This document shows positions 1 to 8,194 of a stretch of 64,000 bases of DNA, piece by piece. This DNA is from Bacteroidales bacterium UBA3754 (GTDB lineage: Bacteria; Bacteroidota; Bacteroidia; Bacteroidales; UBA1715), in contig DFGI01000068.1 of assembly GCA_002371705.1 (NCBI GenBank), forward strand, positions 1 to 64,000, given 5' to 3'. The notes beneath the pieces were generated by a model. It ran no database searches. It saw only the letters and a list, made by a program, of their open reading frames with translations, and was not told where the DNA came from. Numbering within the stretch: position 1 is the stretch's first letter; each line of letters opens with the position of its first letter. The translations under genes and the position numbers were made by a program.

Positions 1-652
1 TGACAACATTCTTGCCTTCCACATCACCGATAATTTGCATAGAATCCACAATGTTGGCTTTTGTACGTTCTTTGTGGCAAATTGCAATGTCGGCATTCAA
101 CATACGGGCATATGCTTTGGCGCGTTTTGTGCCCCCCATATCAGGAGCAACAATACAAAGATTTTCCAGATTCATATTTTGAATGTATGGAATGAAAATT
201 GACGAGCCAAACAAGTGGTCAACAGGAATATCAAAGAAACCCTGAATCTGACCAGCGTGCAAGTCCATTGTAACAACACGGTCAACACCACTCTTCTGCA
301 ACAAGTTAGCCATCAATTTCGCACCGATTGAAATACGTGATTTTTCCTTTCTGTCCTGACGGGCAAAACCAAAATATGGAATCACAGCGGTTACGTGCGC
401 AGCAGAAGCACGTTTTGCCGCGTCAATCAGCAACAACAACTCCAACAAATTGTCGGCAGGCGCAAATGTTGACTGCACAATGTACACTTCCTTACCACGA
501 ACAGGTTCGTCGAAACGAGGTTCAAATTCCCCATCACTGAAGCGTGTCACTGCGGATGCACCCATTTCCACTCCATAATATTTAACGATTTTTTCTGTCA
601 AATAACGGGTAGCATCACCCGAAAAAATTTTGATTTCTTGACTTTCAGCCAT
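1..652 (-). CDS. prs: Ribose-phosphate pyrophosphokinase (PRPP synthetase), 3' end outside window
   Basis: Makes PRPP from ribose 5-phosphate and ATP for purine, pyrimidine, histidine and NAD synthesis in the cytoplasm. I translated the minus strand from ATG at 652 to the window edge, giving about 217 codons. It begins MAESQEIKIFSGDATRYL and shows the family landmarks: the RFSDGEFEPR segment near residue 37, the PYFGFARQDRKEKSR ATP-binding region near residue 95, DLHAGQIQGFF near residue 130 and the PDMGGTKRAKAYA segment near residue 170. The PRPP-binding loop and C-terminus (the family is about 310 residues) lie beyond position 1. A TAnnTTTG box sits 24 nt upstream. The gene is divergent from the secreted protein at 881. 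Identification is secure; only the length is unknown. Confidence 0.96.
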   Translation of the reverse strand, partial: MAESQEIKIFSGDATRYLTEKIVKYYGVEMGASAVTRFSDGEFEPRFDEPVRGKEVYIVQSTFAPADNLLELLLLIDAAKRASAAHVTAVIPYFGFARQDRKEKSRISIGAKLMANLLQKSGVDRVVTMDLHAGQIQGFFDIPVDHLFGSSIFIPYIQNMNLENLCIVAPDMGGTKRAKAYARMLNADIAICHKERTKANIVDSMQIIGDVEGKNVV

Positions 653-675
653 ATCATTTCTGTATTTAGACGTGG

Positions 676-683
676 CAAAACTA
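676..683 (-). promoter_or_regulatory. Promoter -7 box for prs
   Basis: TAGTTTTG on the minus strand matches the Bacteroidota TAnnTTTG element. It lies 24 nt before the prs start; no clear -33 TTTG is seen (TTGG at 701-704 is the nearest). Confidence 0.55.
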
Positions 684-843
684 CTTTTTTTTCTTTTTTC
701 CCAATACACTATCCCAAATTTATTTGGTGGTTGTTGATAACTTTTCATCATCACAACGTAAATTATTGATAATAAACAAACTATAATTTTTATTGAGGTT
801 AAAATCTTATGGTATGTTTTGAAAACCATCATAATAATTTTTC

Positions 844-851
844 TATTTTTG
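844..851 (+). promoter_or_regulatory. Promoter -7 box for the 881 gene
   Basis: TATTTTTG, with TTTG at 818-821 (22-nt spacer) as a plausible -33 element. It lies 29 nt before the ATG at 881. Confidence 0.6.
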
Positions 852-880
852 TGATTGTAACGCGTTAATAAAGATTGAAA

Positions 881-1453
881 ATGAAAAAAATCGTATCTGT
901 GATGTTTCTATTGAGCCTTTGTTATGGGGCATTTGCACAAAAAACTACGTTCCAGCATAAAGGTGTTTCGTATCCTGCCATCACATTTACGTTCACCACC
1001 TACGATTCCTACAACAACGACGACCGTCTATTTCCAGACAAAGATGTGAATGTGACTATTGCAAAAAAAGGCACGGCTGGTTTGATTGAAATTTCGCTAA
1101 AAATTCCCTCTGACAAGGATTTGTGCACATATTTCCACAAATGCGGCATTTCGGGCGACATTACCATAGACCTCGACAATGGCGAGAAAATCATTTGTAA
1201 AGACAAGGGAATCAACGACTTCATAAATGGGAAAGCCTCGGCCGTTTACGAACTGAGCACGAAGGATATGGAATTCTTGCGAAAACACAACATTGAAATC
1301 ATACATTTTTATATGCAGACATTTTCATCGAAAGCTAATTACGTAGCAGCAAACTTCCACCATTTTGTGAGCGATACGCCGGACGAATTCACACAAAAAA
1401 ACGAACGTGTTGAAACCACCAAAGTTCCCAAATTAATGGAATTGTTGAAGTAG
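881..1453 (+). CDS. Secreted hypothetical protein (190 aa)
   Basis: I do not recognise the family. The first 19 residues form a clear Sec signal peptide (MKKIVSVMFLL... ending AFAQ), so the product is periplasmic or outer-membrane associated. The mature part is about 170 residues, mixed alpha/beta in appearance, with two cysteines in a LCTYFHKCGISGD segment and a third in the following IICKDKG; no repeats or membrane segments. I chose ATG at 881 over the in-frame TTG at 875 because it starts directly at the positively charged signal-peptide head. It has its own promoter (844-851) and is followed by guaA 86 nt downstream with a separate promoter, so it is probably monocistronic. Confidence 0.8.
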   Translation: MKKIVSVMFLLSLCYGAFAQKTTFQHKGVSYPAITFTFTTYDSYNNDDRLFPDKDVNVTIAKKGTAGLIEISLKIPSDKDLCTYFHKCGISGDITIDLDNGEKIICKDKGINDFINGKASAVYELSTKDMEFLRKHNIEIIHFYMQTFSSKANYVAANFHHFVSDTPDEFTQKNERVETTKVPKLMELLK

Positions 1454-1512
1454 TAAACGGACATTGTTAAGAAAATCACAATCTTTTACTCTATTATTTT
1501 CAATAATCATTG

Positions 1513-1520
1513 TATTTTTG
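1513..1520 (+). promoter_or_regulatory. Promoter -7 box for guaA
   Basis: TATTTTTG located 19 nt before the ATG at 1540. Its position rules out the longer in-frame start at 1510, which would lie upstream of the transcription start. Confidence 0.6.
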
Positions 1521-1539
1521 CGACACAATTACAAAAACA

Positions 1540-3144
1540 ATGGAGAAAATCATCATTTTAGACTTCGGCTCGCAGACGACACAGCTCATAGGTCGCCGTG
1601 TCCGCGAATTAGACATGTTCTGCGAAATCGTTCCCTACAACAAGTTTCCGAAAGACGACAAGGACGTTATCGGTGTGATTTTAAGCGGCTCGCCATTTAG
1701 CGTATATGACGAAAAAGCTTTCAAAGTAGATTTGACCGACATTCGCGGAAAATACCCTATCCTCGGCATTTGCTACGGTGCTCAGTTTATGGCTCAAACC
1801 TACGGTGGAAAGGTTGAATCGGCTGGAACTCGCGAATACGGACGGGCAAATCTTTCGTCGTTCGACAAGTCTAATCCATTGTTGCAAGGTTTCGATGAAA
1901 ATTCACAGGTTTGGATGTCACACGGTGACACAATTACCAGACTGCCAAATAATTGCAAAAAGATTGCATCAACGAACAAGGTTGAATTTGCCGCATATCA
2001 GTTCGAAGGCGAAAAAGTTTGGGGCGTACAGTTCCACCCCGAAGTGTTCCACTCGGTGCAAGGTTCTTTGTTATTGAAAAACTTCGTAGTAAATATATGT
2101 GGCGGTCATCAGACGTGGAGTCCCGCTTCATTCGTAGAAACTACCGTTGCCGAATTAAAGGCACAAATTGGTAACGACCGTGTGATTCTTGGTTTGAGCG
2201 GCGGTGTGGATTCTTCTGTTGCCGCAGTTTTGCTTAACAAGGCAATCGGTAAAAATCTTACGTGCATTTTCGTTGACCACGGAATGTTGCGCAAAAATGA
2301 ATTCAAAAACGTGCTCCACGACTACGAATGTCTTGGTTTGAACGTGATTGGCGTTGACGCAAGCGAGAAATTTTTCAAAGAACTTGAAGGCGTGACGGAA
2401 CCAGAACGTAAACGTAAAATCATCGGTGCCGGGTTCATTGACGTTTTCGACACCGAAGCACAAAAAATCACCGACGCAAAATGGTTGGCACAAGGCACCA
2501 TCTACCCTGACCGCATTGAAAGTCTGAGCATTACGGGTATGGTCATCAAGAGTCACCACAACGTGGGCGGTTTGCCAGAAAAAATGCACCTAAAACTCTG
2601 TGAACCACTGAAATGGCTGTTCAAGGACGAAGTCCGCCGTGTCGGTCGTCAGCTTGGTATGCCAGAACACTTGATTACCCGTCACCCATTCCCTGGTCCG
2701 GGTTTGGCTGTAAGAATCTTGGGCGACATCACCCCTGACAAGGTTCGCATTCTGCAAGATGCCGACGATATTTTCATTCAAGGCCTCCGCGACTGGAAAG
2801 TGAAACTATCGGGCGAAGAAGCCCGTAAGGTGCTTGCCGCTGGCGTTCCTGCAAATATGACGAACGGAGAAATCGAGGTTTCGCTCTACGATCAGATTTG
2901 GCAGGCAGGCGTTATCTTGTTGCCAATCAAGAGCGTGGGCGTTATGGGCGACGAACGTACCTACGAACGTGCCGTTGCACTCCGTGCCGTAACCAGCACC
3001 GATGCAATGACGGCAGACTGGGCACATCTCCCCTACGATTTTATGGCAAAAGTTTCGAACGACATCATAAATAAGGTAAAAGGTGTGAACCGCGTCTGCT
3101 ACGACATTTCGTCGAAACCGCCTTCAACAATTGAATGGGAATAA
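1540..3144 (+). CDS. guaA: GMP synthase (glutamine-hydrolysing)
   Basis: Converts XMP to GMP using glutamine and ATP. The 534-residue protein has an N-terminal class I glutamine amidotransferase domain with nucleophile Cys78 in GICYGAQ and the His166/Glu168 pair in QFHPEV. This is followed by the ATP-pyrophosphatase P-loop SGGVDSS at 220-226 and a C-terminal dimerisation domain ending PPSTIEWE, the standard GuaA ending. It is slightly longer than the usual ~510-525 residues. Start 1540 is chosen because MEKIIILDFGSQ is the normal family N-terminus and the promoter box lies at 1513-1520. The DUF4491 gene follows 18 nt downstream and is probably co-transcribed. Confidence 0.97.
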   Translation: MEKIIILDFGSQTTQLIGRRVRELDMFCEIVPYNKFPKDDKDVIGVILSGSPFSVYDEKAFKVDLTDIRGKYPILGICYGAQFMAQTYGGKVESAGTREYGRANLSSFDKSNPLLQGFDENSQVWMSHGDTITRLPNNCKKIASTNKVEFAAYQFEGEKVWGVQFHPEVFHSVQGSLLLKNFVVNICGGHQTWSPASFVETTVAELKAQIGNDRVILGLSGGVDSSVAAVLLNKAIGKNLTCIFVDHGMLRKNEFKNVLHDYECLGLNVIGVDASEKFFKELEGVTEPERKRKIIGAGFIDVFDTEAQKITDAKWLAQGTIYPDRIESLSITGMVIKSHHNVGGLPEKMHLKLCEPLKWLFKDEVRRVGRQLGMPEHLITRHPFPGPGLAVRILGDITPDKVRILQDADDIFIQGLRDWKVKLSGEEARKVLAAGVPANMTNGEIEVSLYDQIWQAGVILLPIKSVGVMGDERTYERAVALRAVTSTDAMTADWAHLPYDFMAKVSNDIINKVKGVNRVCYDISSKPPSTIEWE

Positions 3145-3162
3145 TCTGAAAACGAGCATTTT

Positions 3163-3465
3163 ATGAATTTTACAGGAATCATCATCGCCATTTGCACGTT
3201 TCTCACAATCGGCATTTGGCATCCTATTGTCATCAAAGCGGAATATCGTTGGGGAACGCACTGCTGGTGGACTTTTCTCATAATAGGCATAGTATGCATA
3301 ATCGGAGCTTTGTTCATTGAAAGCACAATACTTTCGGCCGTAGTTGGTGTGTTTGGTGCATCGGCACTATGGGGAATCGGCGAATTGTTTACACAGAAAA
3401 AACGTGTGGAACGTGGCTGGTTTCCGATGAATCCCAAACGGGCGCACGAATACGAGAAGAAATAA
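3163..3465 (+). CDS. DUF4491 family small membrane protein
   Basis: A 100-residue inner-membrane protein with three hydrophobic segments (about 5-22, 37-53 and 55-75) and a charged C-terminal tail (KKRVERGWFPMNPKRAHEYEKK). The IGIWHPIVIKAEY and RGWFPMNP segments resemble the DUF4491 family of Bacteroidota; function is unknown. It lies 18 nt after guaA on the same strand, so it probably shares that transcript. It ends 3 nt before the convergent maf stop. Confidence 0.85.
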   Translation: MNFTGIIIAICTFLTIGIWHPIVIKAEYRWGTHCWWTFLIIGIVCIIGALFIESTILSAVVGVFGASALWGIGELFTQKKRVERGWFPMNPKRAHEYEKK

Positions 3466-3468
3466 GAT

Positions 3469-4062
3469 TTACAGGGCGTTACACGCAAGTATTTCTTTGA
3501 ATAATTTATGGACAGGCAAACCCATCACATTGTAGTATGAACCTTCGATTCGTTCAATGCTGATGTATCCAATCCATTCTTGTACGCCATATGCCCCAGC
3601 TTTATCCAACGGGCAATATGTTTCCACGTAGTAATCAATATCGTCGTCGGATATGGTGGCAAACGTCACCTGTGTTTCGCAACGAAAAGTGTGGTACGAT
3701 TTTTTTGTGCCAAAACAAACACCTGTAATCACAGTATGTGTTTTTCCCGAAAGAAAACGAATCATTTGCTTAGCGTCATCTTTGCTTTTGGGCTTTCCTA
3801 CAGCTTTTCCATCACAAAATACCAACGTATCGGCTGTAATGAGAAAATCCTTGTCTGATAAATCATCAAACGCGGCAAATTTCTGTTCCGCAATTGATTG
3901 GGGAATTTCGTGGAAGGGCAACGAAGAATCAACAACTTCGGTGGTATTTTTCACCCGAATCTCAAATGGAATATCCAAACCAGCCAACAACTCTTTCCGC
4001 CGTGGCGATGCCGATCCGAGTATCACATTGAAATTCTGCAATTTACGAGCAAGAGAGTGCAT
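3469..4062 (-). CDS. maf: Maf family nucleotide pyrophosphatase
   Basis: Maf proteins hydrolyse non-canonical or excess nucleoside triphosphates (dTTP/UTP or m7GTP type). The 197-residue product has the signature LGSASPRRKELL at residues 15-26, the acidic ADTLV segment with Asp78, the KPKSKDDA loop, and the QEWIGYISIERIEGSYYNVMGLP C-terminal motif shared with YhdE-type members (quoted here as family evidence in parts: IERIEGSYYNVMGLP). It is the last gene of a four-gene minus-strand operon; the UbiA stop codon lies 2 nt upstream of its start. Full length for the family. Confidence 0.94.
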   Translation of the reverse strand: MHSLARKLQNFNVILGSASPRRKELLAGLDIPFEIRVKNTTEVVDSSLPFHEIPQSIAEQKFAAFDDLSDKDFLITADTLVFCDGKAVGKPKSKDDAKQMIRFLSGKTHTVITGVCFGTKKSYHTFRCETQVTFATISDDDIDYYVETYCPLDKAGAYGVQEWIGYISIERIEGSYYNVMGLPVHKLFKEILACNAL

Positions 4063-4064
4063 AT

Positions 4065-4982
4065 CTAAAACATTCGAGGAATTAAATAAATCAATCCCAT
4101 AATCATTACAATCTTCAAAACGAGACTGATTTTTGTATAATCTTCAACCGATTTCGCTTTTAACAGAACGACAAATGCATAGAGCAGCGGAAGTACAATT
4201 CCAAGATTCAAGAATAACAACGAATACACATCGTGTAATTTGCAAATCTGAGCGTACAACAATGCAACTATCACAACCACACTCACTCCTATGGTGCTAT
4301 AACGAGCAGCTTGTATGCCCATAGCTATCGGCAATGTGTTGCGGCCATACGTGCGGTCGCCTTCCACATCCTCAATATCTTTCACCATTTCCCGCTGTAA
4401 CGTAAGTAAAAACGCAAAAATGGCGTAACCCAAACTCCACACTAAAATCTCCTCGAATCGTATATGCATATCCGACAGTACATCCAATGGCAACGCCAAA
4501 AGCGGCAACATCTCATACAGAACTTCAATAAGCGGTACAGCCGCAACCAACAGAGCCACAACAACATTTCCCAAAACTGGCTCCTTACTGAACGTTGTGG
4601 AATAAAACCACAAAATGCCTGCTATAAAAATAAAAACGAAGGTGAAATTTGGCCGTCCAATGCCAAATGAAACAAGTCCGCCACAAATACATCCCACAAT
4701 ATTGAGACACCAGTGCATTATCATTGCATTTCTGCGATTGATTGATTTTCCGATAATTACCTTGTCAGGTTTATTCATCATATCGGCATTCACATCAAAG
4801 TAATCATTGATAATGTAGCCCGCTGCAGAAATACAAACTGTTGCCAAGACCAACAATCCAAAACCGACAAACGACAACTGCAACGGCATAAACAGCCCAA
4901 TGAGCGCATAACGCACCACAAGCATTGTCGCAACAATTATCAGTAAATTCTTGTATCGTATCAGCCGCAGAAAGTTTTTCAT
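4065..4982 (-). CDS. UbiA-family prenyltransferase (geranylgeranylglycerol-phosphate geranylgeranyltransferase type)
   Basis: A 305-residue polytopic membrane protein with about eight to nine hydrophobic helices. Two Asp-rich motifs typical of UbiA enzymes are visible: NDYFDVNADMMNKPDKV near residue 60 and DIEDVEGDRTYGRNTLP near residue 205. In Bacteroidota this orthologue is usually named geranylgeranylglycerol-phosphate geranylgeranyltransferase, but the true lipid acceptor cannot be read from the sequence. Start 4982 is chosen over 5012 because its ATG overlaps the stop codon of the KdsC-type gene by one base (TAATG), a junction seen repeatedly in this genome. It lies between the KdsC-type phosphatase and Maf. 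Confidence 0.85.
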   Translation of the reverse strand: MKNFLRLIRYKNLLIIVATMLVVRYALIGLFMPLQLSFVGFGLLVLATVCISAAGYIINDYFDVNADMMNKPDKVIIGKSINRRNAMIMHWCLNIVGCICGGLVSFGIGRPNFTFVFIFIAGILWFYSTTFSKEPVLGNVVVALLVAAVPLIEVLYEMLPLLALPLDVLSDMHIRFEEILVWSLGYAIFAFLLTLQREMVKDIEDVEGDRTYGRNTLPIAMGIQAARYSTIGVSVVVIVALLYAQICKLHDVYSLLFLNLGIVLPLLYAFVVLLKAKSVEDYTKISLVLKIVMIMGLIYLIPRMF

Positions 4983-5503
4983 TACCAAATATATGCTTCG
5001 TCCAACAACCAATTATTTTGAGCACGCAAAGTTTGTTCTATCACATCGCGAACACAACCTTGTCCCCCATTTTTATCGGAAATATAATCAGAAATTTCTA
5101 CAATTTCGTGTGCCGCATCGGCTGGACAGACCTTCAAGCCACAACGTTTCATCACCAGCATATCAGGAATATCGTCGCCCATATACATAATTTCCTTTGG
5201 ACGCAAACCGTGCCGTTTCATAAATTCTTCAAAGCAAACCATTTTGTCGCTTGCTTCAATAAACACATCGGTAACCCCCAAATCATTGAAACGGCCAATT
5301 ATAGATTTGCATTTTCCCCCTGTGATGATACCAATCTTATAGCCAATTTTCGATGCATAATGAACAGCATAACCGTCTTTGGTGTTGGTTGTCCTCATTT
5401 GCAGACCATTTCCGTCAACATACACAAAACCGTTGGTCCAAACGCCATCGACATCAAAAATAAATGCTTTTATCTGTTTTAATTGTTCCTTGAATTTTCC
5501 CAT
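4982..5503 (-). CDS. KdsC/YrbI-type HAD phosphatase
   Basis: A 173-residue HAD hydrolase of the C0 (capless) type that forms tetramers; the characterised family member dephosphorylates KDO 8-phosphate in lipopolysaccharide synthesis. Motif I is FDVDGVWTNG with Asp17 and Asp19, motif II is the Thr in GIITGG, and motif III/IV is MGDDIPD. It ends GQGCVRDVIEQ, as in KdsC (GGxGAVREV-like). Start 5503 gives the normal family length and lies 1 nt after the DUF2520 stop. No kdsA or kdsB is nearby, so the substrate is inferred, not shown. Confidence 0.87.
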   Translation of the reverse strand: MGKFKEQLKQIKAFIFDVDGVWTNGFVYVDGNGLQMRTTNTKDGYAVHYASKIGYKIGIITGGKCKSIIGRFNDLGVTDVFIEASDKMVCFEEFMKRHGLRPKEIMYMGDDIPDMLVMKRCGLKVCPADAAHEIVEISDYISDKNGGQGCVRDVIEQTLRAQNNWLLDEAYIW

Positions 5504-5504
5504 A

Positions 5505-6278
5505 TCAATTTTCTTCGGAGTGCGTTTGTATAATGCTTGCACTAATTGCGTTATAAATCGCTAAAATATTCTCGTGGTTCGCCAACAAATCCCTATGTTT
5601 CTGCAATATTTGTTCATCGCCCCGAACAGCTGGTCCTGTTTGCGCCTCGTATGGAGAATATTTCAGCATTTTCTCGAATGTTTCCTTCATCAATGGCTTC
5701 AGCAACTCAAATTGCATATTATTTTCCTTCAGCAGCAATTCCGCCAATGTGCAAAGATGGTTCGAGAAGTTGTTTACCAATACCGCGCTCAAGTGCAGAA
5801 TACTGCGCTGTTGCGATGACAGAACCTGAACGTGCGGCGTGATACGTTTCATTAAATCTATAAGGATTTGCTTATTTTCTTCGGTATTCGCTTCCACAAA
5901 CGTTGGAATTTCCGCGTAATTCAAATCCTTAAATTTTGAAAACGTTTGTAGTGGATACACACAGCCATAATTAACTGCATAATCATAAAACACGTTGATG
6001 CCAATGCTTCCAGAAGTGTGAACAATCATTTTGTCGCCCACATGCAATTGACGCAAAATGGGAACAATTTGGCTATCGGTCACGCATAGAATATACACAT
6101 CGGCATTTTTATTTATAGAAGCAAAATCCGTCGCAAACGCACAGCCTATTTCTGACGCCAATTCAACCGCCGATTTCATTGTACGGCTCACAATCTGCAA
6201 CACATCCACACCTGACGCTTTGAGAGCTTTGGCAAAATGAGAACCTACGTTTCCTGCTCCAACTATAACAACTTTCAT
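5505..6278 (-). CDS. Rossmann-like and DUF2520 domain protein
   Basis: A 257-residue putative NAD(P)-dependent dehydrogenase of unknown substrate. The N-terminus is a Rossmann fold with the dinucleotide loop VGAGNVGSHFA at residues 6-16. The C-terminal half is the helical DUF2520 domain with the conserved HLSAVLVNNFSNHL segment near residue 165 and the QTGPAVRGD segment near residue 215. It opens the four-gene operon with the KdsC-type phosphatase, UbiA and maf; this order recurs in Bacteroidota as far as I know. A TATCTTTG promoter box lies at 6307-6314. Confidence 0.9.
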   Translation of the reverse strand: MKVVIVGAGNVGSHFAKALKASGVDVLQIVSRTMKSAVELASEIGCAFATDFASINKNADVYILCVTDSQIVPILRQLHVGDKMIVHTSGSIGINVFYDYAVNYGCVYPLQTFSKFKDLNYAEIPTFVEANTEENKQILIDLMKRITPHVQVLSSQQRSILHLSAVLVNNFSNHLCTLAELLLKENNMQFELLKPLMKETFEKMLKYSPYEAQTGPAVRGDEQILQKHRDLLANHENILAIYNAISASIIQTHSEEN

Positions 6279-6306
6279 TGCAAATAATTTTCTTTCTCTA
6301 CTTACG

Positions 6307-6314
6307 CAAAGATA
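6307..6314 (-). promoter_or_regulatory. Promoter -7 box for the DUF2520-KdsC-UbiA-maf operon
   Basis: TATCTTTG on the minus strand, 28 nt before the ATG at 6278. Confidence 0.55.
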
Positions 6315-6372
6315 GAAAATTTCTCCACATTAAAAAGATATTGATTTATGAAATAATGGAGATTTTCGCTGT

Positions 6373-6407
6373 ATAAAAAATTAAAGGCTGTCCTATAACG
6401 AACAGCC
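6373..6407 (-). terminator. Rho-independent terminator after ribH
   Basis: On the minus strand, GGCTGT (6402-6407 complement) pairs with ACAGCC (6386-6391 complement), followed by a T-rich stretch (TTTAATTTTTT). It lies 33 nt downstream of the ribH stop. Confidence 0.75.
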
Positions 6408-6439
6408 CTACCTCCTACATCTATCTTCCTAACTCCTAA

Positions 6440-6919
6440 CTAATTATACAGTGCCATTTTTATAGCCGTAACGGCAGCTTCAACACCTTTATTGCCATAT
6501 TTTCCACCAGCTCTGTCCATTGCCTGTTCTTTCGTGTTAACTGTGAGCAAGCCAAAAATAAACGGTAAATCATAGGAAAGGTTCAGTTCTGTGATGCCAT
6601 ACGAAACAGATTGGCAAATATACGTAAAGTGAGGGGTTTCGCCTTGAATCACCGTTCCAATCACTATGATAGCGTCAACATCATAGTTTTCAGCCATCAC
6701 ACGTGCTCCGTAGGTCAGTTCGAACGAACCTGGCACATAGTTCACAATGATGTTTTTCTCATGAACGCCATGTTTTTGAAGCGTTTCAACAGCGCCATGC
6801 AACAATTGTGTGTTTACATCCATATTCCATTCTGCAACCACAATGCCAATGGACAATTCCGATGCATTTGGAACAGAATTCGGATTGTATTCTGAAAGAT
6901 TCTTGAGCGAAGTAGCCAT
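6440..6919 (-). CDS. ribH: 6,7-dimethyl-8-ribityllumazine synthase
   Basis: Penultimate step of riboflavin synthesis: condenses 5-amino-6-ribitylaminouracil with 3,4-dihydroxy-2-butanone 4-phosphate. The 159-residue protein has the substrate-binding VPGSFELTYGA segment at 62-72, IGTVIQGETPHFTY with the catalytic His97, and the C-terminal AGGKYGNKGVEAA motif. Its ATG overlaps the stop of the upstream TPR gene by one base (TAATG), so translation is coupled. No FMN riboswitch is visible. The transcript ends at the hairpin at 6373-6407. Confidence 0.96.
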   Translation of the reverse strand: MATSLKNLSEYNPNSVPNASELSIGIVVAEWNMDVNTQLLHGAVETLQKHGVHEKNIIVNYVPGSFELTYGARVMAENYDVDAIIVIGTVIQGETPHFTYICQSVSYGITELNLSYDLPFIFGLLTVNTKEQAMDRAGGKYGNKGVEAAVTAIKMALYN

Positions 6920-7599
6920 TATTTCTTCAATTGAGCGCGCGTGATATATTTTTCAATTGAAGAAGCTTCAGGCGTACCATCATATTCTTTTTTAATTGTT
7001 TGATAAGCCTCAATAGCATTGTCGTATTCACCTAATTTTTCGTAAACCAAACCAGCTTTCATTAGGCAACGTGGGCTTAACAACTCATTATCAGCAATTT
7101 TCGCTGCTTTTTTATAAAGAGAAACAGCTTTTTTATAGTTTTCTGTTTCAGAATATGCATCACCTAACAAGCAGATTGCCTCCGATTCAATAATTGGGTC
7201 ATCGGTAGAAAAATCACTCAAATATTCGATTGCAGTTTCAAATTCACCAAGACGCATAGCGCAACAGCCAGCGTAGTAACGAGCTGTGTTTCCTGCTTTT
7301 GTACTACCGAATTCATCAACAATGTCAATGAAACCAGTAACGTTCTCGTTTCCATACAATGCTATATGGAACGAATCAATACGGAATTGATTTTCAGCCG
7401 GCCACATAGCTGCCAATGCTTTATCCTGTTGTTTGTCGAGATACAGATTCTTATATGCGAAGACACCGCAAATCACCACTACTATCGCTGCAACTACATA
7501 GAGCACAGTCTTTTTGTTGTTTTCTACAAATTGTTCAACCTTTGTCAACGAACTACCAATTTGTTCTAATTGATCTTGATTTTGTGTATCTTCTGCCAT
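6919..7599 (-). CDS. Membrane-anchored TPR protein (YfgM-like)
   Basis: A 226-residue protein with one transmembrane helix at about residues 32-50, a cytoplasmic N-terminal tail and a C-terminal part made of TPR units (TARYYAGCCAMRLGEFETAIEYL, near 105, and similar units near 140 and 180; only short parts cited). Topology and size resemble YfgM-type periplasmic chaperone partners, but this is a family resemblance only. It is the first gene of the operon with ribH; a TATTTTTG promoter box lies at 7629-7636. Coupling of a TPR envelope protein to lumazine synthase appears to be an operon convenience. Confidence 0.85.
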   Translation of the reverse strand: MAEDTQNQDQLEQIGSSLTKVEQFVENNKKTVLYVVAAIVVVICGVFAYKNLYLDKQQDKALAAMWPAENQFRIDSFHIALYGNENVTGFIDIVDEFGSTKAGNTARYYAGCCAMRLGEFETAIEYLSDFSTDDPIIESEAICLLGDAYSETENYKKAVSLYKKAAKIADNELLSPRCLMKAGLVYEKLGEYDNAIEAYQTIKKEYDGTPEASSIEKYITRAQLKK

Positions 7600-7628
7600 T
7601 GTATTATATAGTTAAATTTATTTGTGTG

Positions 7629-7636
7629 CAAAAATA
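7629..7636 (-). promoter_or_regulatory. Promoter -7 box for the TPR-ribH operon
   Basis: TATTTTTG on the minus strand, 29 nt before the ATG at 7599; no good -33 TTTG. Confidence 0.55.
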
Positions 7637-7711
7637 GAATATTCTTTTACATATAGTACGCTTTACGGGAAAAAAATTGCACAGAATTTCGTTTCACAAC
7701 TATTTATAAAC

Positions 7712-7743
7712 AAAAAAGGCTTCCATTAGTGGAAGCCTTTTTG
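7712..7743. terminator. Strong terminator after the HU gene
   Basis: Perfect 8-bp stem GGCTTCCA (7718-7725) / TGGAAGCC (7730-7737) with a TTAG loop and a T run on both strands (six T on minus, five on plus). It serves the HU gene on the minus strand and could act in both directions. Confidence 0.9.
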
Positions 7744-7761
7744 TAATCTATATAATATAGA

Positions 7762-8037
7762 TTATTTGTTAACTGTGTCAGAAAGAGCTTTTCCTGCTTT
7801 GAATTGAGCAACTTTCTTAGCTGCAATCTTGATTTCTTTACCAGTTTGTGGGTTACGACCAGTTCTAGCTGCTCTTTTACCAACTTTGAAAGTTCCGAAA
7901 CCAATCAATTGAACACTGTCACCTTTTTTCAAAGATTTTGCTACTGCGTTAACGAATGCGTTAACTGCTTTTTCTGACGCTGCTTTTGTCAAGCCTGCTT
8001 CTGCAGCAATTGCTGCTACTAGTTCTTGTTTATTCAT
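7762..8037 (-). CDS. HU family DNA-binding protein
   Basis: A 91-residue nucleoid protein, the full length for HU/IHF. It shows the N-terminal dimerisation helices (MNKQELVAAIAAEAGLTKA) and the DNA-binding beta-arm region GFGTFKVGKRAARTGRNPQTG with the conserved RNPQTG tip near residues 60-65, whose proline intercalates in DNA. Monocistronic: a full promoter lies at 8090-8119 and a strong terminator at 7712-7743, consistent with abundant expression. Confidence 0.96.
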   Translation of the reverse strand: MNKQELVAAIAAEAGLTKAASEKAVNAFVNAVAKSLKKGDSVQLIGFGTFKVGKRAARTGRNPQTGKEIKIAAKKVAQFKAGKALSDTVNK

Positions 8038-8089
8038 AATAATAAAATTTAATTAATTAGTTGTTTTTTTATTTTTAATTCATTTTCTA

Positions 8090-8119
8090 CAAAAATACGC
8101 ATTTCTCAATATTAGCAAA
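8090..8119 (-). promoter_or_regulatory. Full sigma-ABfr promoter for the HU gene
   Basis: On the minus strand TTTG (8116-8119) and TATTTTTG (8090-8097) are separated by 18 nt, a close match to the Bacteroidota -33/-7 consensus. The predicted leader is about 45 nt. Confidence 0.75.
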
Positions 8120-8194
8120 GCTTTTCGCCATTTTTTTTTGAAAAAAGTGCATTTTTTTCAAAAAAACACCTTTTTCGACAAGTTTTCAACAAAT

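Noticed and set aside
1510..1539. Upstream in-frame start for guaA
   Set aside because: The extension lies upstream of or within the promoter box and adds residues absent from GuaA.
4925..5482. Plus-strand ORF (185 codons) opposite the KdsC-type gene
   Set aside because: Antisense shadow: composition rich in His, Asn and Phe and no recognisable domain.
6280..7600. FMN riboswitch upstream of ribH
   Set aside because: ribH is the second gene of an operon with a one-base overlap to the TPR gene, and the short AT-rich leader has no conserved RFN-type elements.
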